Source of the DNA: Actinomycetes bacterium
GTDB taxonomy: Bacteria > Actinomycetota > Actinomycetes > Actinomycetales > Cellulomonadaceae
NCBI GenBank assembly: GCA_023390875.1
Contig: JAEWCA010000303.1
Span: forward strand, 1-5,773
DNA length: 5,773 bases
Reading direction: 5' to 3'
Part shown: one piece after another, positions 1 to 4,605 of the stretch
How positions within the stretch are numbered: position 1 is the stretch's first letter
Layout: each line of letters begins with the position of its first letter
The notes under the pieces: generated by a model
What the model saw: the letters and a program-made list of their open reading frames with translations, nothing else
Told to the model about the DNA's origin: nothing
Databases searched by the model: none
Position numbers and translations under genes: made by a program

Positions 1-411
1 GTGCTGGGCCGCGAGGTGCAGCGCGGCCGCGAGGTCGTCGGGCCGCAGCGCGGGCAGGTCGCCGAGCAGCACCGCGACACCCGCCGCCGGGTCGAGGGCA
101 GCCGCGCGGACGGTCCCGGTGAGCACCGCGGCATCGAGGCCAGGCTCGACCGCCCCTGGCGGCGCCTCGGTGGCCGACGGCTCGTCGACCGCCTCCGCAC
201 CGTCCGGCAGGCCGCGTCGGACCGGCTCGTCCGCCGTGACCACGAGCACGCGCACCACGCCGGGCGTCGCCACCGCGGCCGCGACGGTGTCGAGCGCCAT
301 GGCCCGCACGAGCGCCTGCCGGTGGCTCTCGGGCAGCACGCCCGCCAGCCGCGTCTTGCCCGCCGCTGCCGTCTTGACGGGGACGACGACCACCCAGCGG
401 CTCGTCGACAT
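1..411 (-). CDS. fbiD: Phosphoenolpyruvate / 2-phospho-L-lactate guanylyltransferase, partial (C-terminus beyond left edge)
   Basis: The enzyme transfers GMP from GTP to phosphoenolpyruvate (actinobacteria) or 2-phospho-L-lactate (archaeal CofC). This makes the activated side-chain precursor of the deazaflavin cofactor F420, in the cytoplasm. The 137 visible residues form the N-terminal part of a nucleotidyltransferase fold: a first beta strand WVVVVPVK (6-13), the nucleotide-binding K19-x-R21-L22, RAMALDTVAAA (36-46), a strand VLVVTAD (55-61), GLDAAV (91-96) and the signature VLLGDLPAL (114-122), close to what I recall of mycobacterial FbiD. The reading frame is open to the window edge, so the last third or so is missing. 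The ATG at 411-409 has no Shine-Dalgarno sequence, but a TAGGGT box lies 6 nt upstream, suggesting a leaderless message. It is divergent from the small ORF at 464. The family call is firm; substrate choice between PEP and phospholactate cannot be read from the sequence. Confidence 0.85.
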   Translation of the reverse strand, partial: MSTSRWVVVVPVKTAAAGKTRLAGVLPESHRQALVRAMALDTVAAAVATPGVVRVLVVTADEPVRRGLPDGAEAVDEPSATEAPPGAVEPGLDAAVLTGTVRAAALDPAAGVAVLLGDLPALRPDDLAAALHLAAQH

Positions 412-417
412 GGCGCG

Positions 418-445
418 ACCCTATCCGTCGGCGCGTGGACCGCAA
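418..445 (-). promoter_or_regulatory. Probable leaderless promoter of fbiD
   Basis: On the minus strand a TAGGGT hexamer (423-418) matches the actinobacterial -10 pattern TANNNT. It ends 6 nt before the ATG at 411, so transcription would begin at or next to the start codon. A weak -35 candidate TTGCGG (445-440) lies 16 nt upstream of it. No ribosome-binding site is present in the gap. The call rests on pattern and spacing alone. Confidence 0.45.
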
Positions 446-463
446 GGACGCGCGGTCCGGGGG

Positions 464-727
464 ATGACTCCCTTGCCCCTGCGGCTCACGGCGCTTCCTG
501 TCGACGAGATCACCGGCGCGCTGATCGAGGTCGATGTCGCGACGCTGGCCGGCCGCGTGTTCCCCCATGAGCGCTGGCGGGTCCTGCACTGGTCGTACGG
601 GGTGACCCACTCGCTGTCGGAGTCCTCCGACAGCGTTCGCCGAGTCGTCGTGCACTCGAACCCCGACGTGGACTCTCAGTTCGACTGGTTGCGCCAAGAG
701 CGGGACCTCAGCCTGCACCAAGCCTGA
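464..727 (+). CDS. Small hypothetical protein (87 aa)
   Basis: I do not recognise this protein. The 87 residues have a mixed, protein-like composition: a hydrophobic/acidic N-terminal half (LPVDEITGALIEVDVATLAG), then an aromatic and polar stretch (RWRVLHWSYGVTHS) and a charged C-terminus ending DWLRQERDLSLHQA. There are no membrane segments, cysteines or signal peptide. The ATG at 464 has only a G-run directly in front of it, too close for a normal ribosome-binding site. An in-frame TTG at 473 would place that G-run (459-463) at a usable distance, so the true start is uncertain. The gene would be divergent from fbiD, and a strong hairpin begins 13 nt after its stop, which supports real transcription on this strand. 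The frame stays open upstream into fbiD, but that part is antisense shadow. It could be chance. Confidence 0.45.
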   Translation: MTPLPLRLTALPVDEITGALIEVDVATLAGRVFPHERWRVLHWSYGVTHSLSESSDSVRRVVVHSNPDVDSQFDWLRQERDLSLHQA

Positions 728-739
728 CGCCCCGGAACG

Positions 740-777
740 ACGAGACCGCCCCGGGCATGACCTCGGGGCGGTCTCGT
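740..777. terminator. Bidirectional hairpin terminator
   Basis: A perfect 14-bp stem (arms 740-753 and 764-777, ACGAGACCGCCCCG and its complement) closes a 10-nt loop. It sits between the stop of the plus-strand ORF at 727 and the stop of the minus-strand antitoxin at 794, so it can serve both converging transcripts. There is only a short T-rich trail and no long U-tract, as is common in high-GC actinobacteria. Confidence 0.75.
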
Positions 778-793
778 TCTGCGAGGGTGCGAG

Positions 794-1114
794 TCAGGCG
801 ATCTGGTACCGGGTGTCGGCGACCTCGACATCGATGACCAGCCGGCCGCCGAGGGCCTCGACGTAGCGGCGCAGCGTGCCGATCTCGGTGCGGGCGAGGT
901 CACCGCGCTCGATACGCGAGACCCGGGTCTGGCTGACGTGCAGGAGCTCGGCCAGCTGCTGCTGGTTCAGCGCCCCTCCCGGCGCCTCGCGACGAAGCTC
1001 GCGCAGCCGGTGCAGGCGAACCTCGCCCAGCATCTCGCCCTTGGCCTGCTCGACCGCGGCCCGGTCAACAGGGCGCGCAGCGAGCACGTCATCGAGGGTG
1101 CGCTTCGTGCTCAT
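794..1114 (-). CDS. Xre-family antitoxin of a HigBA-type toxin-antitoxin pair
   Basis: This 106-residue DNA-binding protein is expected to neutralise the toxin encoded just upstream and to repress their shared promoter. The N-terminal half (1-45) is charged and helical (TLDDVLAARPVDRAAVEQAKGEM). A helix-turn-helix of the Xre/lambda Cro type follows at about 49-72, with NQQQLAELLHVSQ and the recognition helix TRVSRIERGD. The C-terminus, LRRYVEALGGRLVIDVEVAD (81-100), is the usual tail of HigA-like antitoxins, where 'YV.ALGG.L.i.v' is typical. Its ATG overlaps the toxin stop codon as ATGA. A strong Shine-Dalgarno AAGGAG lies 8 nt upstream, inside the Lys-rich 3' end of the toxin gene. Toxin-first order is characteristic of HigBA. 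The likely operator is the inverted repeat at 1479-1502. The partner assignment is secure from adjacency; antitoxin activity is inferred from the family. Confidence 0.88.
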   Translation of the reverse strand: MSTKRTLDDVLAARPVDRAAVEQAKGEMLGEVRLHRLRELRREAPGGALNQQQLAELLHVSQTRVSRIERGDLARTEIGTLRRYVEALGGRLVIDVEVADTRYQIA

Positions 1115-1470
1115 CGCTTCTTCTCCTTCTTGAGCCGTTCCAGGTGCTCGGTGTAGAGGTCATCGGCAATCGGAAGGTTCACCTTGTACCAGCCCTTCCA
1201 GTTGCCGGCCTTGTCCCCCGCCACGAGCATGATCGCCGCGCGAGCAGGATCGAAGGCGAACAGCACCCGGATCTCCGAGCGGCCCGACGACCCGGGCCGC
1301 AGCTCCTTCATGTTCTTGTGGGCCGATCCGACCATCGTGTCAACGAGCGGGCGACCCAGGTGTGGGCCGTGCTCGCGGAGCAACTCCACGGCCGCGACGA
1401 CCTGTGTGTAGGAGTCGTCATCTAGGTCGAGCATCCACTGCTCGACCAGGGTGACGTCCACCTCCCACAC
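1111..1470 (-). CDS. HigB/Gp49-like (RelE superfamily) toxin
   Basis: This 119-residue protein belongs to the phage-derived Gp49-like / HigB family. Characterised members are ribosome-dependent mRNA endonucleases that stop translation when the antitoxin is lost. Family landmarks run in order: an N-terminal WEVDVT strand (2-7), helices around VVAAVELLREHGPHLGRP (24-41), the core MKELRPG (54-60), the strand pair IRVLFAFDP (67-75), AIMLVAGDKAGNWKGWY (79-95) and a C-terminal YTEHLERLKKEKKR. The basic and aromatic residues around GDK and WY fit the expected active-site face, though no catalytic residue can be proven here. I chose the GTG at 1470 because family members normally begin at 'WEV'. An ATG at 1524 would add 18 residues of non-conserved sequence translated through the operator. 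The gene overlaps the antitoxin by 4 bp. No Shine-Dalgarno precedes the GTG; a -10 box ends 7 nt before it, so the message may be leaderless. Confidence 0.87.
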   Translation of the reverse strand: MWEVDVTLVEQWMLDLDDDSYTQVVAAVELLREHGPHLGRPLVDTMVGSAHKNMKELRPGSSGRSEIRVLFAFDPARAAIMLVAGDKAGNWKGWYKVNLPIADDLYTEHLERLKKEKKR

Positions 1471-1477
1471 GTAGAAG

Positions 1478-1483
1478 AGAATA
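1478..1483 (-). promoter_or_regulatory. -10 box of the toxin-antitoxin operon, probably leaderless
   Basis: TATTCT on the minus strand (1483 to 1478) fits TANNNT and ends 7 nt before the GTG at 1470. Transcription would therefore start at or beside the toxin start codon. No convincing -35 element is seen 16-19 nt upstream, which is common for actinobacterial promoters. The hexamer is half buried in the inverted repeat. Confidence 0.5.
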
Positions 1484-1502
1484 GAACATGTGGGTTCTAT
1501 TC
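1479..1502. promoter_or_regulatory. Operator-like perfect inverted repeat of the toxin-antitoxin operon
   Basis: The arms GAATAGAAC (1479-1487) and GTTCTATTC (1494-1502) are exact reverse complements, separated by 6 bp (ATGTGG). The 24-bp site is strikingly A/T-rich against its surroundings. It covers the upstream part of the -10 hexamer and most of the -10/-35 spacer of the toxin promoter, where a bound Xre repressor would block RNA polymerase. Xre-type antitoxins generally bind such dyads as dimers, so autoregulation by the 106-aa antitoxin is the simplest reading. The repeat is seen directly; the ligand is inferred. The divergent pair at 1724 could also be affected. Confidence 0.75.
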
Positions 1503-1723
1503 GCCACCCCCACCTCGCGGCCACCCAGCGCCGAGCACATCCGGACCAGGCGAAGCGCCTCTTCGACGGCAGTTCTTGGCGTCGTCTTCACCGCTGACCG
1601 TCCGGGCAGAACAGGTTCGACACGCGAGCGGACCACTGAAGCATTTGTGCGCGGATCGCGTGCCATACTGAAGCCACGTCCGCCCGTCCCGGTCTCGGAC
1701 ACCGCGCTTCAGGAGGTTCTGCC
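1503..1723. promoter_or_regulatory. Divergent intergenic control region with three CTGAAGC copies
   Basis: No credible gene was found in this stretch; the open frames through it have no start signal and no recognisable product. It must carry the promoter of the 1724 gene. The best -10 candidate is CATACT (1664-1669), without a convincing -35 at the proper distance. CTGAAGC occurs directly at 1636-1642 and 1668-1674 (32 bp apart, about three helical turns; the direct copies share an 8-bp ACTGAAGC). It occurs inverted at 1706-1712, where it touches the Shine-Dalgarno AGGAGG (1711-1716). These may be operator half-sites for the Xre-ImmA protein. Confidence 0.4.
1711..1716 (+). promoter_or_regulatory. 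Strong Shine-Dalgarno that fixes the GTG start at 1724
   Basis: A full AGGAGG lies 7 nt upstream of the GTG at 1724. It is the strongest ribosome-binding site on the plus strand of the window and selects this start over the long upstream extension of other open frames. Its first two bases are shared with the inverted CTGAAGC copy (1706-1712). Confidence 0.8.
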
Positions 1724-2404
1724 GTGGCTCCTCGCTCGCCTGCCCAAGCCCTTGGCTCCCACGCCGACACCGTCCGCGACGTGGTCGTCGAGGTCGTCCG
1801 CACCCGGCACGAGTACTCGGCCGAGGCGCACCAGGCAGCCAGGACCAGGTACACCAATGCGTTCGGCACTCAGTGGCGCGACCTGCTCGTCGACACGGAA
1901 GAAGCACTCACCGGCAGGGGCTTCCTGTCGCATACGTTGGCGCCCGGCGGCTACAAGCTCCCCGTGGTCAACGACTGTCTCGTCTACGTCTGGCGGGTGC
2001 CCAACGGCCCGGACGCCGTGACGAACTTCGCCTCGAGCCCGACGCGCCTCAGTGGCTTCGTCGCGCCGCCGCCGCCCGCGATGCTCTGGGAGGGCGACGT
2101 CCCCGAGCAGGAGCAGCCCAACCTTGATTCGCCCGAGAACCTGGCGATGATGGCGGCGCTTCAGGAGTCGATGCCCCTCGTCCTCGTCATGGTCGGGTCC
2201 ACTCCGCGACAGCTCCAGTCGATCGAGTGGGCAGTCGCCGAGATCGACAACCGAGACAAAGTCGCGCTTCACGGGCAAGAGTCGCTCTGGAAGGCCGAGC
2301 TCGTCGGCGACGACGTGACCTACGACGTCGAGTCGTTCGACAGCGGCGCCCCGGTCGTGCCGGTCGTCGCGCTCCAGCACCAGGACCAGGCACCCGATGC
2401 CTAG
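1724..2404 (+). CDS. Unrecognised 226-aa protein paired with Xre-ImmA peptidase
   Basis: I do not recognise the family. The GTG start at 1724 is well supported: AGGAGG at 1711-1716 sits 7 nt upstream. Visible parts are a helical N-terminus (about 10-65, with RTRHEYSAEAHQAARTRYT and TQWRDLLVDTEEAL), then a beta-like core rich in Gly, Pro and aromatics (66-112: GRGFLSHTLAPGGYKLPVV, DCLVYVWRVP, NFASSPTRLSGF). A Pro-rich, acidic linker follows (114-137: APPPPAM, EGDVPEQEQP). The C-terminal domain (138-226) contains a hydrophobic strand PLVLVMVGSTPRQLQSIEWA and an acidic VGDDVTYDVESFD. There is no signal peptide or membrane segment, so it is probably cytosolic. Its last 8 bases overlap the start of the Xre-ImmA gene, implying translational coupling and a shared function. 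Possible roles are an effector or toxin held in check by the downstream protein, or a substrate or partner of the peptidase; nothing in the sequence decides between these. Base composition looks less extreme than in the flanking chromosomal genes. Confidence 0.85.
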   Translation: MAPRSPAQALGSHADTVRDVVVEVVRTRHEYSAEAHQAARTRYTNAFGTQWRDLLVDTEEALTGRGFLSHTLAPGGYKLPVVNDCLVYVWRVPNGPDAVTNFASSPTRLSGFVAPPPPAMLWEGDVPEQEQPNLDSPENLAMMAALQESMPLVLVMVGSTPRQLQSIEWAVAEIDNRDKVALHGQESLWKAELVGDDVTYDVESFDSGAPVVPVVALQHQDQAPDA

Positions 2405-3515
2405 CGACACCCCGAGCCTTTTCGACCTGCCGAGCACCACGAGCGGTCGGTTCGAGCCAGCACGATTGACCCAGGCTCGTGTCCGTCTCGGCATGAGCAA
2501 GACCGAGCTCGCAGCCGATGTCGGCGTCTCTGCGGCGGCGATCGGCCAGTACGAGGCCGACGTGAACTCGCCCCGACCCGAAGTGCTCGATCGGCTGGCT
2601 CGCGTGCTCAAGGTCCGTCCCGGCTTCTTCAGCGTCGGCCGCCCGCTCGCCCGCATCGACACCGTGAACGCGCACTTCCGCAGCCTGCGGTCTGCCAGAG
2701 TCAGCGACCGGCAGAAGGCCCTCGCGACCGCGGCGATGGTGTGGGAGCTCACCTTCGCACTCGAGCGCTACATCAAACTTCCCGAGGCAGACCTCCCCAA
2801 GATCGCGCCCGGCACCGCGCCGTCCGAAGCTGCCGCTGCGCTGCGCCGTCATTGGGAGCTGCCCGACGGTCCGGTCAAGCACCTGACAGCGACTGCTGAA
2901 TCTCGCGGCATCGTGGTCGCGGTCCGCCCGCTCGGCGAAATCGACGCGGTCGACGCCTTCTCGGTCGTCATCCTGGACCGTCCGATCATCATCACCACCC
3001 CGCGCAGAAGTGAGAACGTCTTCCACCACAGGTTCTCGATCGCGCACGAGATCGGGCACCTTTTGCTTCATAGCGAGTCCGCTGAGCCGAGCGTCGCAAT
3101 CGAGCGCGAGGCGGACGAGTTTGCGGCGGCGTTCCTGACGCCCGCAGCCGCGATGGACGGCGCGCTGCCGCAACGGTTGGACCTCGCGGCGCTAGATCGG
3201 CTCGGCAGAACCTGGGGTGTGTCGCCGCAGTCGCTCGTACGCCGGATGGTCGAGCGCGGCCGTACGACCGAGTCGTCGGCCCGCCGGGCGTATCAGCGGC
3301 TGGCGATGACTGACGACCCAGCGGCTGACCCGACGAGCGCGTACGCGGGTGAGGTGCCGACGCTCCTAGCAAAGGCGGCTGAACTCGCCGAGCATGCCGG
3401 GGCCGGGGCGCCCACACTCGCCGAAGCGCTCCGGCTCAACACCACCGACGTGCGGGATCTCCTTGGCGCTGTCGATCAGCGTCCAGTCTTGAGGTTGATC
3501 TCCGGCACGGGTTGA
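2397..3515 (+). CDS. Xre helix-turn-helix / ImmA-IrrE family zinc metallopeptidase fusion
   Basis: This 372-residue protein joins a DNA-binding repressor domain to a COG2856-type zinc peptidase. The Xre domain spans about 22-80: ARLTQARVRLGMSKTELAADVGVS, with the recognition helix AAAIGQYEADVNSPR. The peptidase spans about 140-255, with H217-E218-I219-G220-H221 as the zinc/catalytic helix. E238 in the downstream EREADEFAAAFLTP is the likely third ligand, and the hydrophobic strand AFSVVILDRPIIITTP comes just before. All expected catalytic residues are present. A C-terminal region (260-372) has further helices, including a second helix-turn-helix-like stretch LAEALRLNTTDVRDLLG. In relatives, ImmA cleaves the ImmR repressor of ICEBs1 and IrrE cleaves DdrO after DNA damage. 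Here sensor and repressor are one chain, as in many accessory and prophage regulators. The ATG overlaps the preceding gene as ATGCCTAG, without a strong ribosome-binding site, so coupled translation is likely. No clear terminator follows. Confidence 0.92.
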   Translation: MPSDTPSLFDLPSTTSGRFEPARLTQARVRLGMSKTELAADVGVSAAAIGQYEADVNSPRPEVLDRLARVLKVRPGFFSVGRPLARIDTVNAHFRSLRSARVSDRQKALATAAMVWELTFALERYIKLPEADLPKIAPGTAPSEAAAALRRHWELPDGPVKHLTATAESRGIVVAVRPLGEIDAVDAFSVVILDRPIIITTPRRSENVFHHRFSIAHEIGHLLLHSESAEPSVAIEREADEFAAAFLTPAAAMDGALPQRLDLAALDRLGRTWGVSPQSLVRRMVERGRTTESSARRAYQRLAMTDDPAADPTSAYAGEVPTLLAKAAELAEHAGAGAPTLAEALRLNTTDVRDLLGAVDQRPVLRLISGTG

Positions 3516-3574
3516 CGCACGGACCGCTGGGCCCCGGCGATGCCTGCCCGGACCCGTCACGGCAGGATGACCCC

Positions 3575-4150
3575 ATGACGCTGTGGCTTACGGGTGACCC
3601 CGCCGCCGACCGCCTCCTCTCGGAGGACCCGTTCGCGCTCCTCGTCGGGATGCTGCTCGACCAGCAGGTGACGATGGAGAGCGCGTTCGCCGGCCCGGCG
3701 AAGATCGCCGACCGGATGGGCGGCCTGGACCCCGCGCGCATCGCGGACGCGGACCCCGACGAGTTCGTCGCCCTCTGCTCCACGCCGCCCGCGGTGCACC
3801 GCTACCCGGGGTCGATGGCGGGCCGCATCCAGGCTGTGGCCGCCGAGGTCGTCGACACGTACGGCGGCGACGTCACGCGGCTGTGGACCGACGGGGACCC
3901 CGACGGTGCGACGGTGCTCAAGCGGCTCAAGGCGCTGCCCGGGTTCGGCGACCAGAAGGCACGGATCTTCCTGGCGCTGCTCGGCAAGCAGGCGGGTGTC
4001 ACGCCCGACGGCTGGCGCGAGGCCGCCGGCGCGTACGGCGACGTGGACGCGCGCCGGTCGATCGCCGACGTCACGGACCCGCAGTCGCTCGCGGAGGTCC
4101 GTGCGACGAAGCAGGCGGCCAAGGCGGCCGCGAAGGCCGCGCGCGCCTGA
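3575..4150 (+). CDS. HhH-GPD family base-excision-repair-like protein
   Basis: This 191-residue protein belongs to the helix-hairpin-helix DNA glycosylase superfamily and resembles the small uncharacterised actinobacterial group (TIGR03252, as I recall it). The expected role is removal of damaged bases from DNA. The helical core contains PFALLVGMLLDQQVTMESAF (19-38), with the DQQV motif common in AlkA-like enzymes. The hairpin LKALPGFGDQKARIFLALLG lies at 118-137, followed by TPDGW (143-147). Aligned without gaps on LPG, D145 falls where endonuclease III has its catalytic Asp138. The position of the Schiff-base Lys120 is Q127, suggesting a monofunctional rather than lyase-type enzyme. There is no cysteine cluster for 4Fe-4S. 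The tail (178-191) is Lys/Ala-rich and may bind DNA. I chose the ATG at 3575, with AGGA at 3564-3567 and 7 nt spacing; a TTG at 3512 would add a non-conserved Pro/Gly/Asp stretch. Confidence 0.85.
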   Translation: MTLWLTGDPAADRLLSEDPFALLVGMLLDQQVTMESAFAGPAKIADRMGGLDPARIADADPDEFVALCSTPPAVHRYPGSMAGRIQAVAAEVVDTYGGDVTRLWTDGDPDGATVLKRLKALPGFGDQKARIFLALLGKQAGVTPDGWREAAGAYGDVDARRSIADVTDPQSLAEVRATKQAAKAAAKAARA

Positions 4151-4161
4151 CCGCACCCGCC

Positions 4162-4174
4162 CGGGTGACACCCG
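4162..4174. repeat. Short perfect palindrome upstream of the YbjQ-family gene
   Basis: CGGGTG and CACCCG are mirror complements around a single central A, in the 60-bp gap between the repair gene and the DUF74 gene. The one-base centre rules out an RNA hairpin of this size, so if meaningful it would be a protein-binding site. In DNA this GC-rich, such a short palindrome may be chance. Confidence 0.25.
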
Positions 4175-4210
4175 CGCCCGGCTCGCGGCTCGTGTGGGAG
4201 CATCGGCCGC

Positions 4211-4591
4211 GTGATCGTGGTGACGACGAACGAGGTCCCCGGCTACCGGATCCAGGCCGTCCTGGGCGAGGTGATGGGTCTGACGGTGCGCGCGACGAAC
4301 ATCGGCCAGTCCTTCACCGCGGGCCTGCGGGCGATCGGCGGCGGTGAGCTCCCCGAGTTCACGAAGATCATGTACGAGAGCCGTCACGAGGTCATGCGGC
4401 GCATGGTCGCGGAGGCGCAGCAGCGCGGAGCCAACGCGGTCGTCGCGATGCGGTTCGACACCGACTCGCTGCAGCAGTTCTCCGAGGTGTGCGCGTACGG
4501 CACCGCGGTGATCGTCGAGCCGATCCCGGCGGGCGAGCCGGGTGCCACGCCGCAGTCGGCGGGCGTCGCGGCCACGCCCCCGCCCGCCTGA
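4211..4591 (+). CDS. YbjQ family (DUF74) protein
   Basis: This 126-residue cytosolic protein belongs to the YbjQ/DUF74 family. The fold forms ring-like pentamers in solved structures and is often labelled a putative heavy-metal-binding protein; its physiological role is not established. Family signatures are MIVVTTNEVPGYRIQAVLGEV (1-21), TNIGQSFTAGLRAIGGGEL (29-47), TKIMYESRHEVMRRMVAEA (51-69), GANAVVAMRFDTD (73-85) and the closing strand CAYGTAVIVEP (94-104). Residues 105-126 are a Pro/Ala/Gly-rich tail beyond the usual domain end, probably disordered. The start is GTG at 4211, with GGGAG at 4196-4200, 10 nt upstream. It follows the repair gene by 60 bp in the same direction and could be co-transcribed with it, although nothing links the functions. 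It converges on the glycosidase gene with only 9 bp between stops. Confidence 0.92.
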   Translation: MIVVTTNEVPGYRIQAVLGEVMGLTVRATNIGQSFTAGLRAIGGGELPEFTKIMYESRHEVMRRMVAEAQQRGANAVVAMRFDTDSLQQFSEVCAYGTAVIVEPIPAGEPGATPQSAGVAATPPPA

Positions 4592-4605
4592 CCAGGCCGG
4601 TCAGG
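4587..4605. terminator. Compact hairpin spanning two convergent stop codons
   Basis: CCTGACC (4587-4593) and GGTCAGG (4599-4605) pair perfectly across a 5-nt loop. The stem contains the TGA of the YbjQ-family gene (4589-4591) on one strand and the TGA of the glycosidase (4603-4601) on the other. It can fold in either transcript. There is no U-tract, so terminator strength is uncertain. Confidence 0.5.

Noticed and set aside
1..570. Plus-strand open frame over the fbiD region
   Set aside because: Its Arg/Gly/His-rich translation is the antisense of fbiD, which has clear family motifs on the other strand.
1471..1524. Toxin start at the ATG at 1524
   Set aside because: It would add 18 non-conserved residues encoded across the operator and -10 box; family members begin at the WEV strand, matching the GTG at 1470.
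1488..2021. Plus-strand open frame starting inside the operator
   Set aside because: There is no ribosome-binding site, the composition is Ser/Arg/Thr/Pro-rich, and it overlaps the well-supported 1724 gene in another frame.
1709..2752. Long minus-strand open frame (about 347 codons)
   Set aside because: It is antisense to the 226-aa gene and the Xre domain, is Arg-rich with no recognisable motifs, and lacks a ribosome-binding site. This is typical high-GC shadow coding.
2187..3173. Minus-strand open frame (about 328 codons)
   Set aside because: It is antisense to the Xre-ImmA gene, whose zinc-peptidase motif proves the plus-strand frame.
3516..3574. Terminator or promoter between the Xre-ImmA gene and the repair gene
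   Set aside because: No stable hairpin and no convincing -10 box could be found; only the AGGA ribosome-binding site is supported.
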